Assembly (NCBI GenBank): GCA_963727545.1 | Contig: CAVSGS010000014.1 | Span: 124,001-188,000 of the forward strand | Direction of reading: 5' to 3' | DNA from: Flexifilum sp963727545 | GTDB lineage: Bacteria > Chloroflexota > Anaerolineae > Aggregatilineales > Phototrophicaceae | Length of the DNA stretch: 64,000 bases | Position numbers and translations under genes: made by a program | Part shown: piece after piece, positions 45,585-54,812 of the stretch | Layout of the letters: each line of letters starts with the position of its first letter | Numbering within the stretch: position 1 is the first letter of the stretch | Notes under the pieces: model-generated | Database searches by the model: none | What the model was told of the DNA's origin: nothing | Seen by the model: only the letters and a program-made list of their open reading frames with translations

Positions 45585-46472
45585 TTACCCCGCTTTTTCG
45601 AGCGGATAGGTCAGGTCGACCAAGCGGCGGTAAGTCGCTTGGAAGGTCAGCGCGTCGGCGGTGTGGAAGGGCATCGGCGCTTCGACCGCCACCGTCCCGC
45701 CGACCTTGAAATCGACGAAAGCTTGCAGCAAATCGCGGTAATGCAAGTCCGCCTCATTGAGCGGCAGATGCTCCTTCTCGCCTTTGGGCGTGTAGGCGAT
45801 ACCGCTCAAGTGGAAGTGGAGCCGCTGCATCCCCTCGTCGCCGAGACCCGCCTGCACCCGCTTGAGCGCGTCGGCGAACTCGTCGTAGCTGTTGAACGTA
45901 CCGTCACCAGCACGGGCGTGCAAGTGCGCCCAGTCGATACAGGGCATGATGCCGGGGATCTCCTTGCTCAACTGGATCACCTCGTCGAGCGTGCCGAACA
46001 TGGCGGACTTGCCCATCGTCTCCGGGCGCAGCGTTACGTCGGTGCCTTCCTCGCGCAAAATGCCGGTGATCTCGATCAGCTTTTGCTTGGCGCGCTCGTA
46101 GACCTGCTCCGGCGGTTGGCTGTGATAGCTGCCGGGATGAAAGATGATGTCCTTCGCTCCGGCGAGAAAGCCCTTACGCGCCGCTGCCAGCAGCCGGGCG
46201 TCACTCTTTTCCATCAACTCGGCGGTCTGGCTGTTCAGGTTGATGAAGTAGGGCGCATGAACGCTCAGCGTGATACCGCAAGCTTCGCCATTGGCTTTGA
46301 TGTCGGCGCAGGTGGCATCGGTGACGCGGACGCTCTGCACCCACGCGATTTCGAGGTGCTCCAAACCCAGCTCGCGGATGTGCCGGATCGCGCCGGCAGT
46401 CCCGCTTTCGCGCGCCGTCTGGGGTGATCCGACCGTTCCGAAGCGCAGTCGTTCTTCGGTGTTTTTCTCCAC
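45585..46472 (-). CDS. Endonuclease IV-like TIM-barrel protein
   Basis: 295 residues. Metal-ligand segments follow the endonuclease IV pattern: LSVHAPYFINLNS, IIFHPGSYH, RPETMGKSAMFGTLDEVI and PCIDWAHLHAR, and then HFHLSG, all with His/Asp/Glu at zinc positions. It therefore probably cleaves DNA at abasic sites. The archaeal/deoxyribonuclease IV branch fits best. A sugar-phosphate isomerase of the same superfamily is the alternative. GTG start at 46472; AAGGGA lies 11 bases upstream. Confidence 0.85.
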   Translation of the reverse strand: MEKNTEERLRFGTVGSPQTARESGTAGAIRHIRELGLEHLEIAWVQSVRVTDATCADIKANGEACGITLSVHAPYFINLNSQTAELMEKSDARLLAAARKGFLAGAKDIIFHPGSYHSQPPEQVYERAKQKLIEITGILREEGTDVTLRPETMGKSAMFGTLDEVIQLSKEIPGIMPCIDWAHLHARAGDGTFNSYDEFADALKRVQAGLGDEGMQRLHFHLSGIAYTPKGEKEHLPLNEADLHYRDLLQAFVDFKVGGTVAVEAPMPFHTADALTFQATYRRLVDLTYPLEKAG

Positions 46473-46507
46473 GAAACGCGAATCCCTTCTCTAGCGTATA
46501 GTTGAAA

Positions 46508-46644
46508 GAAGTACTGAGTGCTGAGTACCGAGGACTGAGTCAAAAACACTGTACTGCATTGACGCGGATCAGATGTGCCATTGCCATATCCAAGCAGTGC
46601 TCTGAACCGTTCTTAACTCGGTACTCAGTACTCGGTACTACTTC
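46508..46644. repeat. Inverted-arm element with GTACTGAGT words
   Basis: Left arm 46508-46541 (GAAGTACTGAGTGCTGAGTA) is inverted at 46617-46644 (ACTCAGTACTCGGTACTACT). 137 bp with a 75-base unique centre. It lies between the divergent nfo-like and M50 genes. Confidence 0.82.
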
Positions 46645-46674
46645 GTTGAGTTTAGCACATTGGGGCGGATTTTC

Positions 46675-47391
46675 ATGCTGACACATCTAGCCTTCTTTCG
46701 CCAACGGGCGTTGATCGTCGCGCTGATCGCTTTCGCCGTCGCGCTGATCCTCTGGAACGTGCCCCAGTTGGGCTTCATCCTCTACCCGATCCGGCTGTTC
46801 GTGACGCTCGTCCACGAAGCCGGACACGCGCTCGCCGCCGTCCTCACCGGCGGGCACGTCGCCGGATTGATCGTCTCGCCAGATACGTCGGGCGTGACTT
46901 ACACGCTCGGCGGCAACCGCATGTTGATCCTCCCGGCGGGCTATCTCGGCTCGGCGCTGTTCGGGGCGCTGCTGTTCTACATCGCCAATACGGTGCCCTT
47001 CCCGCGCACGATTGCCCTGCTGCTGGCGATCTTCGTGGCGGCGATCACGCTGATATTCACGTCGTTTCTGGCGACCGCGTGGCTGGTCGGCTTGGGGATG
47101 GCGCTGGTGCTGCTGGCGCTGTGGCGCTTCGCCGACCGGAGCATCAATCTGTTGGTGCTGGACGTGCTGGCGATCCTTACCGGCTTGAACGTCGTGCTCG
47201 ACCTGTTCGCGCTGGTGAGCAATACCGGCGCGGCGATGGGCGACGTGGTCAACGATGCCGCCGCCTTCACCCGCGACGTCACCCCGCTGATTCCGCCGAT
47301 CGTCTGGGCGGTGGTCTGGTCGGTGATCGCCGTCGCGCTGCTGCTGCTGGCGGTCTACTTCAGCCACATCCGGCGGCGGCGGATCATCTAG
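46675..47391 (+). CDS. M50-family membrane peptidase
   Basis: 238 residues; start at 46675 with GGGGCGG upstream. Six or so membrane helices. The zinc motif HEAGH (His47, Glu48, His51) is in LFVTLVHEAGHALAAVLTGG, as in site-2-type M50B peptidases. A third ligand Asp may lie in LNVVLDLFAL. There is no PDZ domain. It may act in signalled intramembrane proteolysis, though no anti-sigma factor is beside it. Confidence 0.87.
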   Translation: MLTHLAFFRQRALIVALIAFAVALILWNVPQLGFILYPIRLFVTLVHEAGHALAAVLTGGHVAGLIVSPDTSGVTYTLGGNRMLILPAGYLGSALFGALLFYIANTVPFPRTIALLLAIFVAAITLIFTSFLATAWLVGLGMALVLLALWRFADRSINLLVLDVLAILTGLNVVLDLFALVSNTGAAMGDVVNDAAAFTRDVTPLIPPIVWAVVWSVIAVALLLLAVYFSHIRRRRII

Positions 47392-47530
47392 CACCAAAAC
47401 AATAAGGGACTGGGGGATTCTATCGACACTTTTGAGGGAGCACGAGCGGCTCGAAATCGCTCGCTGAAAAACCAAGCTGTCTAACAGAGCGCCTTGGGGA
47501 AATTGTCTGCGCTCTCGTGATGGCATGGTT

Positions 47531-47558
47531 GTAGGGGCGAGGCATGCCTCGCCCCTAC
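47531..47558. repeat. Family-A palindrome, copy 12
   Basis: 28 bases, core GAGGCATGCCTC, identical to copy 2. Between convergent gene ends. Confidence 0.9.
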
Positions 47559-47676
47559 GCGAAAATTACAGGGTGCTCAATACGCCCGCAGAACGGCAAA
47601 AATGCTTCAACTCGTCTTTCAGCCATGTTTCAGCGAGTTTGATTTCGTAGTCTGCGGATTTGCCTCCCAGCGGCAT

Positions 47677-49054
47677 TTAGTTCATCGCCGCCTGCACCTG
47701 ATCGAGCAGGATGCGCGCCGCCATGAAAGCGTTTTGCGCGACCTGCGCTTCGGGTAAGCGCGCCGCCACCTCGTCGCCGAGGCTGTGAGCGTTACAGGCG
47801 AATTGGAAGCGCGTCCAGCCGTCGTGCAGCGACGCCAAGCCGCCGTCGATCAACTGCACCGCCTGTTTGAGATCCGGCGACGCCTCCAAATCGGAGTCGA
47901 CGATGAACACGTCGTCGACCGGGATCGCCGGCAGAGTCGTGATCTGGCAACCACCAGTCGAGCCGGTCTGCTGGACATCCTGCCAATACTGCACCAACAG
48001 CGTGCTTGCCCCGCGCGAATCCAACACGTTGTCGACGATATTGTAGAGCGCAGCCAAATGCTGCCGGATGTCCGCCGGGAGCGGCGCGGCAGTCGCCAGT
48101 ACGACCGGTTCAGCAGTCGCGACCGGATTCCGAAGTCATGGCGGCTTCGGCGGTCGCGGCGGCGGGGACACCTGCTTCCGGCGGCGACGTGGGCACGACT
48201 CCGCCAGCCGGTGACGTCGGCGGCGCGCTGACCGGTGCGGCGGCGGTCCCCGGCGGCAGCGAGTTGGCTTGGAGCTGGGTCAGCTCAATGTCCAGCGGAT
48301 CGAGCGCTTGCAGCCCCGGCAGCAAGACCTGAAAGGTCTCCTGCGCTTCGGTGGGACCGAAACTTGCCCCGGTGTTGCAAGCATCGTCGTAGCGCGCTTT
48401 AGCGGCGGCGAGGCTGTCGTAAATGCTCAGCAGTTGATCGTTGGCGGCAGCGACGTCGCGGAAGCTGCGCGCGTCCACCGGGTCGAGTTCATAGCGCGGC
48501 GGATTGTTGAAATAGGCGACGCACGACAGCGGACGGTTCGAGATCACGTTGAGGAGTTCGCCTTGCAGGGTGCGGGTATCGTTGCGCACCAGCGTGAACT
48601 GGGCGCGCACGTCGCTGATGATCTCGGCGCGCGATTTGGTGCTGCCGAACAACAGCCCTTTCACGTCGGCGCGAAAAGTGTAAATGCCGCCCATCAGAAC
48701 CAGCGAGACTATCAGCGCCAAGATCAGCTTGATGGTAGTGCCGTTCGCGGCGCGGCGTCCCAGCTTGCCGTCTTCTTCAATGCCGCGCAGCAGGTCTTTG
48801 ACGCGCTCGTCTTCACCCGCATTGAGCGCGCGGTCGACAGCTTTGTACATGCCCAACGAGTAAGCCGCTGCCGCGCGCACGCTGGCGTCCTTATCCTTTT
48901 CGTAGACGTCAACCAGAACAGGCACCGACTGTTCAGACGGAACTTCGCCCAAAAAGTAAGCGGCTTCGCGTCGTTTCGCCGCACTTTTCGAGCCAAGCTG
49001 CCCGATCATTTTCTCGATTTCGGCTTCAAAGACATTCGGTGGTGCATCATCCAT
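47677..49054 (-). pseudogene. HEAT-repeat membrane protein, frameshifted
   Basis: The N-terminal piece (49054 to about 48120) has HEAT-like helices (AAKRREAAYFLGEVPSEQSV, ASVRAAAAYSLGMY), a membrane segment (about 105-125) and an extracytoplasmic domain ending in a Pro/Ala/Thr spacer. Its frame stops at 48110. Beginning near 48122 the sequence resumes one frame over (ATAEPVVLATAAPLPADIRQ) and runs to 47677. Restored length about 458 residues. One base lost or gained within a CGCG-rich stretch explains it. Function unknown. Confidence 0.72.
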
Positions 49055-49152
49055 GACAACCGCTCCGGGAGTAGAAGATTTCTCACCTAAATATACGGCA
49101 TCTAACCCCGGCGCGAAAGTAAGGACTGTGGGACAATAGTCGTCAATACCAT

Positions 49153-49189
49153 ATTGGACTCATTGGACTTATAATTGGAATATCAGTCA
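49153..49189. promoter_or_regulatory. Possible MocR operator and -10 region
   Basis: ATTGGA occurs three times (49153, 49162, 49174) and a TATAAT box (49170-49175) overlaps the last. An inverse-like CAGTCAAT follows. MocR/PdxR regulators typically bind direct repeats near their own promoters, so self-regulation is plausible. Confidence 0.45.
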
Positions 49190-49242
49190 ATGATACGGTT
49201 GATTAAACTCCCAAGACTGCTACACACCCCGGAGCGCTTTCC

Positions 49243-50748
49243 ATGTTAAGCACCAACATGACGATCCCTGTGGATCGTGACAGTGAAGAACCAATTTACC
49301 GCCAACTCATCCGCCACATTCGCGTGCAAGTGGAAAGCGGGTCACTCTCCGCCGGGAGTTGCTTGCCCGCGAGTCGTGATCTCGCGCGGCAGTTGAACAT
49401 CAGCCGGATCAGCGTGGTCAACGCCTACGCCGAACTGCGCGCCGAGGGTTACTTGAGCGCCCACGCCGGGCGCGGCACCTTCGTCGCCGGAGATCGAGAT
49501 CCGGCGAGTACTCCGGCAGCCTCGATCCCCCAACCGACTCCGCCGACCAGCGAGCCGAACTCGCTGCCGGATCGCTCGATCCGCGAGATGATGCGGTTGG
49601 CGCGCAAGCCGGGCGTGATCAACTTCAGCAACGGGCTGCCGCCGTCGGATTTCTTCCCGGTGGCGCACCTGCGCGACGCGATCAACACCATTCTTGACCG
49701 GGATGGCGCGCGCGCCTTGGGCTACGAGGTGCCGGAAGGTTATGCTCCCCTGCGCAGCAGCGTCCGCGACTACGTCAGCGCGCTCGGCATCCGCTGCAGC
49801 ATCGATCACGTGCTGATCACCGGGGGGACGCAGCAAGGCATCGACCTGATCGTGCAAGCGGTGCTGTCCGAGGGCGACCTATTGGTCACCGAAAGCCCGA
49901 CCTATCTGGGCATGATCGACATCGCGCGGACGCGGCGCGTCCAACTGCGCGGCATCTGCATGGACGACGACGGCATCCGGCTCGATTCGCTGGAAAACTT
50001 CATCATCGACAACCACCCCAAGCTGATCTACGTGATGCCCACCTTCCAAAATCCGACCGGACGGGTGATGCCGCTGCATCGCCGCCGTCAATTGATCAAC
50101 TTGGCGCAGGAGTACAACGTCCCGATCCTCGAAGACGGCGTCTATCACGAATTCCGCTACGAGGGCGAGAGTTTGCCGCCGCTCAAGGCGCTGGACGAGA
50201 CCGGAATCGTCATTCACGCCAGCGCCTTCACCAAGAATCTGCTGCCGGGGATGCGGATCGGCTACGTGATCGCCAACGGTCCGCATTACGAACGGATTTT
50301 GCGGGTCAAGCAAGCCGCCGACATCTCGACGCCGGGGCTGAACCAGCGCGCGATCCACCTGATGCTCGAACGCGGGGCGCTGGCGCAGCAGCTTGAGCGC
50401 AATAATCGCGAACTGCGCCGCCGCCGAGACATCGCGCTGAACGCTGCCGCGCGCCATCTGCCACCGGGATCGCGCTGGAACGTGCCGCAGGGCGGGCTGT
50501 ATCTGTGGATCGAACTGCCGAAGACCGGACCGACTGCCGCCGAACTATTCATCTCGGCGATTCAGATGGGCGTCGGCTACGCCATCGGCAACGTCTTCTA
50601 CACCAACGGTCACGGATCATATAATCTGCGGGTCAACTTCGCTTCGCAGAAACCGGCGGACATCGAGGAAGGGTTCCGGCGGTTGGGGCGGGCGTGGCGC
50701 GAACTCGCCTGCGACTACGCCGAGATGGAAAAAGCGCCGCTGCTTTAA
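49243..50748 (+). CDS. MocR-type GntR regulator with aminotransferase domain
   Basis: 501 residues. The N-terminal GntR winged helix (about 10-85) has PIYRQLIRHIRVQVESGSLS and SRDLARQLNISRISVVNAYAEL. A fold-type I aminotransferase domain (about 120-490) follows, with PLP Lys331 in ASAFTKNLLPGMRIGYV. Such proteins sense PLP or amino compounds (PdxR, GabR, TauR) and control vitamin B6, GABA or taurine genes. None of these targets is adjacent, so the regulon is unknown. It is divergent from the HEAT-like gene. Terminator follows at 50772. Confidence 0.93.
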   Translation: MLSTNMTIPVDRDSEEPIYRQLIRHIRVQVESGSLSAGSCLPASRDLARQLNISRISVVNAYAELRAEGYLSAHAGRGTFVAGDRDPASTPAASIPQPTPPTSEPNSLPDRSIREMMRLARKPGVINFSNGLPPSDFFPVAHLRDAINTILDRDGARALGYEVPEGYAPLRSSVRDYVSALGIRCSIDHVLITGGTQQGIDLIVQAVLSEGDLLVTESPTYLGMIDIARTRRVQLRGICMDDDGIRLDSLENFIIDNHPKLIYVMPTFQNPTGRVMPLHRRRQLINLAQEYNVPILEDGVYHEFRYEGESLPPLKALDETGIVIHASAFTKNLLPGMRIGYVIANGPHYERILRVKQAADISTPGLNQRAIHLMLERGALAQQLERNNRELRRRRDIALNAAARHLPPGSRWNVPQGGLYLWIELPKTGPTAAELFISAIQMGVGYAIGNVFYTNGHGSYNLRVNFASQKPADIEEGFRRLGRAWRELACDYAEMEKAPLL

Positions 50749-50771
50749 GCGCGTTTGTGAAATCGATTACG

Positions 50772-50803
50772 AAAAGAGCGCAGCCTGATCGCTGCGCTTT
50801 TTC
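50772..50803 (+). terminator. Rho-independent terminator
   Basis: An 8-bp stem AGCGCAGC/GCTGCGCT (50777-50784 and 50791-50798) followed by TTTTTC, 24 bases after the MocR-type gene. Confidence 0.88.
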
Positions 50804-50874
50804 TTTGCGTGTTTGCGTTGAAGCATTTAGATAATGTGAGTTCTGGATAACAAATCTGATCGGGGTTTGTCATC

Positions 50875-50902
50875 GTAGGGGCGCACGGCCGTGCGCCCCT
50901 AC
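50875..50902. repeat. Family-A palindrome, copy 13
   Basis: 28 bases, core GCACGGCCGTGC, a perfect palindrome between convergent gene ends. Confidence 0.92.
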
Positions 50903-50945
50903 ACGGGAAAACTCGTGCCGGTAGCTAGCTTAACCATAATTCGCG

Positions 50946-52127
50946 TTAGATGACAGCTTGCGCCCGTAATTCGGCGATTTCGTCCTCGGTCATGCCGAGG
51001 CGCTGACGGAGGATGGCATCGCTATGCTCACCGAGGTCGGGCGGTGGCAGGCGAATTTCCGGTGGCGTCGCGGAGAAGCCCACCGGCGATCCGACCAGCG
51101 GCACGCCGTCGATCTGCTGGATCAGCCCGCGCGCCGCGACCTGCGGATCGGCGAGCGCATCGCTGACGGTGTTGACCGCGCCCGCCGGAATCCCCCGCGC
51201 CAGCGCCCCGGCGATCCACGTATCAGCGGGATGAGCAGCGAAGGCGGCGTTCAGCCGGGCGACCAGTTCGTCGCGGTGCTCAACGCGCGCCGGATTGGTC
51301 GCGAATCGTTCATCAGTGGCAAGTTCGCGCTGATCGATCAAGTCGCACAGGGCGGCGAACTGGCGGTCATTGCCGACCGCTAAGGCGAACTCGCCATCGG
51401 CGGCGCGGAACGGCTGATAAGGCACGATACTGGCGTGCGCGTTGCCGTAGCGAGCGGGCGTCTGACCGCTCACCAGCGCACTGCTGGCGACGTTGACCAG
51501 CGCCGCGAGGGTCGTATCAAGCAGCGCCACGTCGAGGTGCTGCCCTACCCCGGTCTGCTCGGCGTGCCGGAGCGCCGCGAGGATCGACGACGACGCGAAC
51601 AGCCCGGCGATCACGTCGCTGATGGCGACGCCAACTTTCGCGGGCGCACCATCCACTTCGCCGGTGATCGACATCAGCCCACTCATCGCTTGAATGACGA
51701 AATCGTAGCCGGGACGGTCGCGGTAAGGTCCGGTCTGCCCGAAGCCGGTGACGCTGGCATAGACCAGCGCCGGATTGATCGCGTGCAGGTCGTCGTAGCC
51801 GAGTCCGAACGCCGCCATGCCACCGGGCTTGAAGTTCTCGACCACGACGTGACTTTCGGCAGCGAGGCGCTTAGCGATTTGCTGTCCTGCGGCGCTTTTC
51901 AGGTCGAGCACAAGGCTGCGCTTGTTGCGGTTGACGCTCAGGTAGTAGGCGCTGCGCCCGCGCGCGTCGAAGGGTGGTCCCCATTGGCGCGTGTCGTCTC
52001 CGGCGCGGCTCTCGACTTTGATCACGTCCGCACCCATGTCGGCCAGCAGCATCGTGCAGAACGGTCCTGCCAGCACGCGGGTGAAGTCGAGCACGCGCAC
52101 GCCGGAAAGCGCAGATCGATCAGTCAT
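50946..52127 (-). CDS. CaiB/BaiF-type (class III) CoA transferase
   Basis: 393 residues, normal length for the interlocked-dimer family. The N-terminus VLDFTRVLAGPFCTMLLADMGADVIKVE is diagnostic, and Asp171 in AISDVIAGL aligns with the acyl-enzyme Asp (Asp169 of formyl-CoA transferase). It moves CoA between organic acids. No enzyme of oxalate, carnitine or methylsuccinate metabolism is adjacent, so donor and acceptor are open. AGGAG lies 14 bases before the ATG, further than usual. Confidence 0.93.
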   Translation of the reverse strand: MTDRSALSGVRVLDFTRVLAGPFCTMLLADMGADVIKVESRAGDDTRQWGPPFDARGRSAYYLSVNRNKRSLVLDLKSAAGQQIAKRLAAESHVVVENFKPGGMAAFGLGYDDLHAINPALVYASVTGFGQTGPYRDRPGYDFVIQAMSGLMSITGEVDGAPAKVGVAISDVIAGLFASSSILAALRHAEQTGVGQHLDVALLDTTLAALVNVASSALVSGQTPARYGNAHASIVPYQPFRAADGEFALAVGNDRQFAALCDLIDQRELATDERFATNPARVEHRDELVARLNAAFAAHPADTWIAGALARGIPAGAVNTVSDALADPQVAARGLIQQIDGVPLVGSPVGFSATPPEIRLPPPDLGEHSDAILRQRLGMTEDEIAELRAQAVI

Positions 52128-52157
52128 GTGGTACTCTCAACTCCTGAAAAGGGCTAA

Positions 52158-52342
52158 TTTAACCGCCAAGACGCCAAGAGCGCCAAGAAAGTCTAAGCAC
52201 TTATAACTTGGAACGAGTAACCGCCCCTCAAATACGGTTTTTCTCCCCCTCGCATTATGGAGAGGGGGTCGGGGGGTGAGGTTTGTTGGGTACGGCGCGT
52301 CCTGCGCTACATCCCTAACGCTTAGCGTCTTGGCGGTTCAAA
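52158..52342. repeat. Inverted-arm element with CGCCAAGA words, carrying a family-B insert
   Basis: Left arm 52158-52194 (AACCGCCAAGACGCCAAGAG) is inverted at 52317-52342 (GCTTAGCGTCTTGGCGGTT). 185 bp. The inner family-B repeat (52241-52283) accounts for about 45, leaving about 140. Confidence 0.78.
52241..52283. repeat. Family-B repeat
   Basis: CTCCCCCTCGCATTATGGAG then AGGGGGTCGGGGGGTGAGG, nested in the CGCCAAGA inverted-arm element. Confidence 0.78.
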
Positions 52343-52357
52343 CGAGGAGTAATTTGG

Positions 52358-53173
52358 ATGGATTTTGCAACCAATGAACTGCTGCGCGCGTGGGTCGAGC
52401 GCGGACGCGCGGGTGAGCGCTTAGGATTGGTCACCGACGTGGACGGGACGATCAGCCCAATTGCGCCGACGCCGGACGCCGCGCAGGTGACGCCGCGCAA
52501 CCGCGAGCTTTTGCGGACGCTCGCCGGACAGATCGCGCTGGTGGGCGCGATCAGCGGACGCGCGGCGGACGATCTCCACGACCGGGTGAACCTGCCCGAA
52601 CTGATCTACGTGGGCAATCATGGCATGGAGCGCTGGCACGATGGACAGATCGAGGAACTGCCCGCCGCCAGCAGCGCCCGCCCTGCGATCCAAAAGGTGA
52701 TCGCCGCCATCAGCGACCGGTTGGTGCCGGGGATGATCCTCGAAGACAAGCGCGTCACGCTCTCGATCCACTACCGGCTAGCCGCCGATCCAGCCGCGGT
52801 GCAGGCGGAGTTCGCACCGCTGATCGCGCAGGTCAGCCGCGAGAATGGTCTCAAATTCTTTCAGGGCAAGATGATCTTCGAGGTGCGCCCGGAACTCGAC
52901 GTGGACAAAGGCACCGCCTTCGCCCAATTGATCGCCGATTACGCATTGGATGCGGCGATCTACTTGGGCGACGACGTGACCGACGCCGACGCGCTGCGCC
53001 GGGCGCGCCAGCTTCGCGCTGCCGGGACGTGCTTCGCGGTCGGCATCGGCGTCGAGTCCGAAGATACGCCGCCGGTCGTTCAGGAGAGCGCCGACGTACT
53101 GGTCTCCGGCGTCGGCGGGGTCGAGTCCTGCTTGGCTTGGCTCTCGACCGCCTTGAGCGCGTCGCGCACCTGA
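52358..53173 (+). CDS. otsB: Trehalose-6-phosphate phosphatase
   Basis: 271 residues. HAD phosphatase with nucleophile Asp27 and acid Asp29 in VTDVDGTISPI, then ISGR, GNHGMERW, a Lys-containing GKMIFEVRPELDVDKGTA segment and GDDVTDADALR. These match OtsB, which dephosphorylates trehalose-6-phosphate. GAGGAG eight bases before the ATG. Its 3' end overlaps the convergent otsA gene by 94 bases, which is unusual for a pair of genes in the same pathway. Confidence 0.94.
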   Translation: MDFATNELLRAWVERGRAGERLGLVTDVDGTISPIAPTPDAAQVTPRNRELLRTLAGQIALVGAISGRAADDLHDRVNLPELIYVGNHGMERWHDGQIEELPAASSARPAIQKVIAAISDRLVPGMILEDKRVTLSIHYRLAADPAAVQAEFAPLIAQVSRENGLKFFQGKMIFEVRPELDVDKGTAFAQLIADYALDAAIYLGDDVTDADALRRARQLRAAGTCFAVGIGVESEDTPPVVQESADVLVSGVGGVESCLAWLSTALSASRT

Positions 53174-54633
53174 TTGTAGAACCACTCCTTGACGCCTGCG
53201 CCGCGCACCTGATCGCGCAGCGCTTCGGCGCGATTAGCCCGCTCGTCAAAGGGCATCGTCAGTGCTTGATGGAGCGCCTCGGCGGTGCTGTGGACATCGT
53301 AAGGCGAAATCGTCAGGGCGTGATCGCCCAATTCGTAGAACGCGCCCGCCAATTCCGAGAGGACGAGCACGCCGCCGCGCTCATTGACCAGCGCGCCCTC
53401 TTTGGCGACCAAATTCATGCCGTCGGCGATCGGGTTGACCAGCAGCACATCGCTCAACTGCATGGCGGCAATCGCACGGTGATAGTTGTTGCCGATGATG
53501 ATCCGCGTCGGCTCCCAGAAACCGTCACTGAAATCGGCATTGATCAGCCCGGCGACCGCCATGATCTCCTGCAAGTAGGTCTGATATTCGGTGACTTCCA
53601 TCCGCGATGGCACCAGCAGCGCCATCATCTGCACCTTACCGCGATGCTCCGGGTGCGCCTCGAGCAAGGCGCGGAACGCCATGAAGCCGCGCAAGATGTT
53701 CTTACTCGGCTCGATGCGGTCGATGCGAAGGATCAGGTGGTTATCGCCGATGGTGTTGAGCAGCTGCTGCTTGTGCAGCCGCGTCTGCGGATCCTCTTTC
53801 AGCGCCTCGACCTTCTCGACGTCAATCGAGATCGGGTAGGCTTTGGCATAAGTCTTGCGTCCGTCCAACTCAATCGAATTACGGCTCCCATAGGAATGGG
53901 CTTGCTCAAGGTAGATACGGCAGGTCTGGACGAAGTTAAAAGCATCGATCTGCGTCTGGAAGCCAACACGGTCGCTTTGGAGCAGGCTGGTCAGCAGCAT
54001 CGAGCGCATCTCGGCGGGCAGCACCCGCCATGAGTCCGGACCGGGCCACGGGATGTGGACAAACGGCTGAATCTGGACGCGATCGCCCAAGCGCTTGCGC
54101 AAGAAATGCGGCACCAGATACAGGTGATAATCCTGCGGGAAGACGATCACCGGGCGATCGCTGTCTTCCGGGATCGAGGCGGCGATTGTGTCGGCAAACT
54201 GGCGATTGACGGCGACGTAACCATGCCGCCACGCCTCCCACGTATCCTTGGTGATCACCGGTTTGCGCGGCGTATCCCACAGCTCGTGCTGGATGAACCA
54301 GAGCAGCGGGTTCGCGATCACGTTGTAGTACATGCGATAGCGCTGCGCGCTGGGGATGATCAGCCGCAGATCGATGTCGTCGATGCGCGTAGTCTTCTCG
54401 CCCTGCTGGCGCGCCCATTCCTGATCGTCTTTGCCGAGCGCGGTCGCGATCCAGAGCACGTCATGACGCTGCGCCAAAGCCGCCAGCGCCGTCACTAAGC
54501 CACCCTCGCCCCGCCGGGTTTGCAGCGTGCCGTCCTTCCGTTTGCGAAAGGCATACGGACCGCGATTCGACGCGATCACGATCAACGGTTCATGCCCGGC
54601 TTGGGTGTTTTCAGTCTCAATTAAATCTGACAT
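53080..54633 (-). CDS. otsA: Trehalose-6-phosphate synthase (GT20)
   Basis: 517 residues. A GT20 retaining glycosyltransferase: N-terminal IVIASNRGPY, then GGLVTAL, HIPWPGPDSWRVLP (donor/acceptor loop), GFQTQIDAFNFVQTC, and the C-terminal nucleotide-sugar half with RIDRIEPSKNI and NPIADGMNLVAKEG. Trehalose-6-phosphate synthase is the best call given convergent otsB. Relatives such as glucosylglycerol-phosphate synthase have the same fold, so the acceptor should be confirmed. The C-terminal 25-30 residues are Ser/Thr/Pro-rich and lie in the antisense overlap. Confidence 0.92.
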   Translation of the reverse strand: MSDLIETENTQAGHEPLIVIASNRGPYAFRKRKDGTLQTRRGEGGLVTALAALAQRHDVLWIATALGKDDQEWARQQGEKTTRIDDIDLRLIIPSAQRYRMYYNVIANPLLWFIQHELWDTPRKPVITKDTWEAWRHGYVAVNRQFADTIAASIPEDSDRPVIVFPQDYHLYLVPHFLRKRLGDRVQIQPFVHIPWPGPDSWRVLPAEMRSMLLTSLLQSDRVGFQTQIDAFNFVQTCRIYLEQAHSYGSRNSIELDGRKTYAKAYPISIDVEKVEALKEDPQTRLHKQQLLNTIGDNHLILRIDRIEPSKNILRGFMAFRALLEAHPEHRGKVQMMALLVPSRMEVTEYQTYLQEIMAVAGLINADFSDGFWEPTRIIIGNNYHRAIAAMQLSDVLLVNPIADGMNLVAKEGALVNERGGVLVLSELAGAFYELGDHALTISPYDVHSTAEALHQALTMPFDERANRAEALRDQVRGAGVKEWFYNQVRDALKAVESQAKQDSTPPTPETSTSALS

Positions 54634-54812
54634 TTCAGTGTCCCTCCCGCTGCTATCATATCACATCGACTTTTAAAAATTGAATTACAGCGCAAGGTGT
54701 TAATGTATTTTTAGCATACGGATGAGTCCGCGTCTCGTCCATAAACTAACCTACCACTCACCGGGGGCTGGTATCATCGTGCGAATTGGCACAAAGATTG
54801 ACAGGTTTTTCG

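Noticed and set aside
47392..47676. Possible small gene or RNA after the M50 peptidase gene
   Set aside because: Only a family-A palindrome and low-information sequence were found; no cloverleaf, ORF with a ribosome site, or U-tract hairpin.
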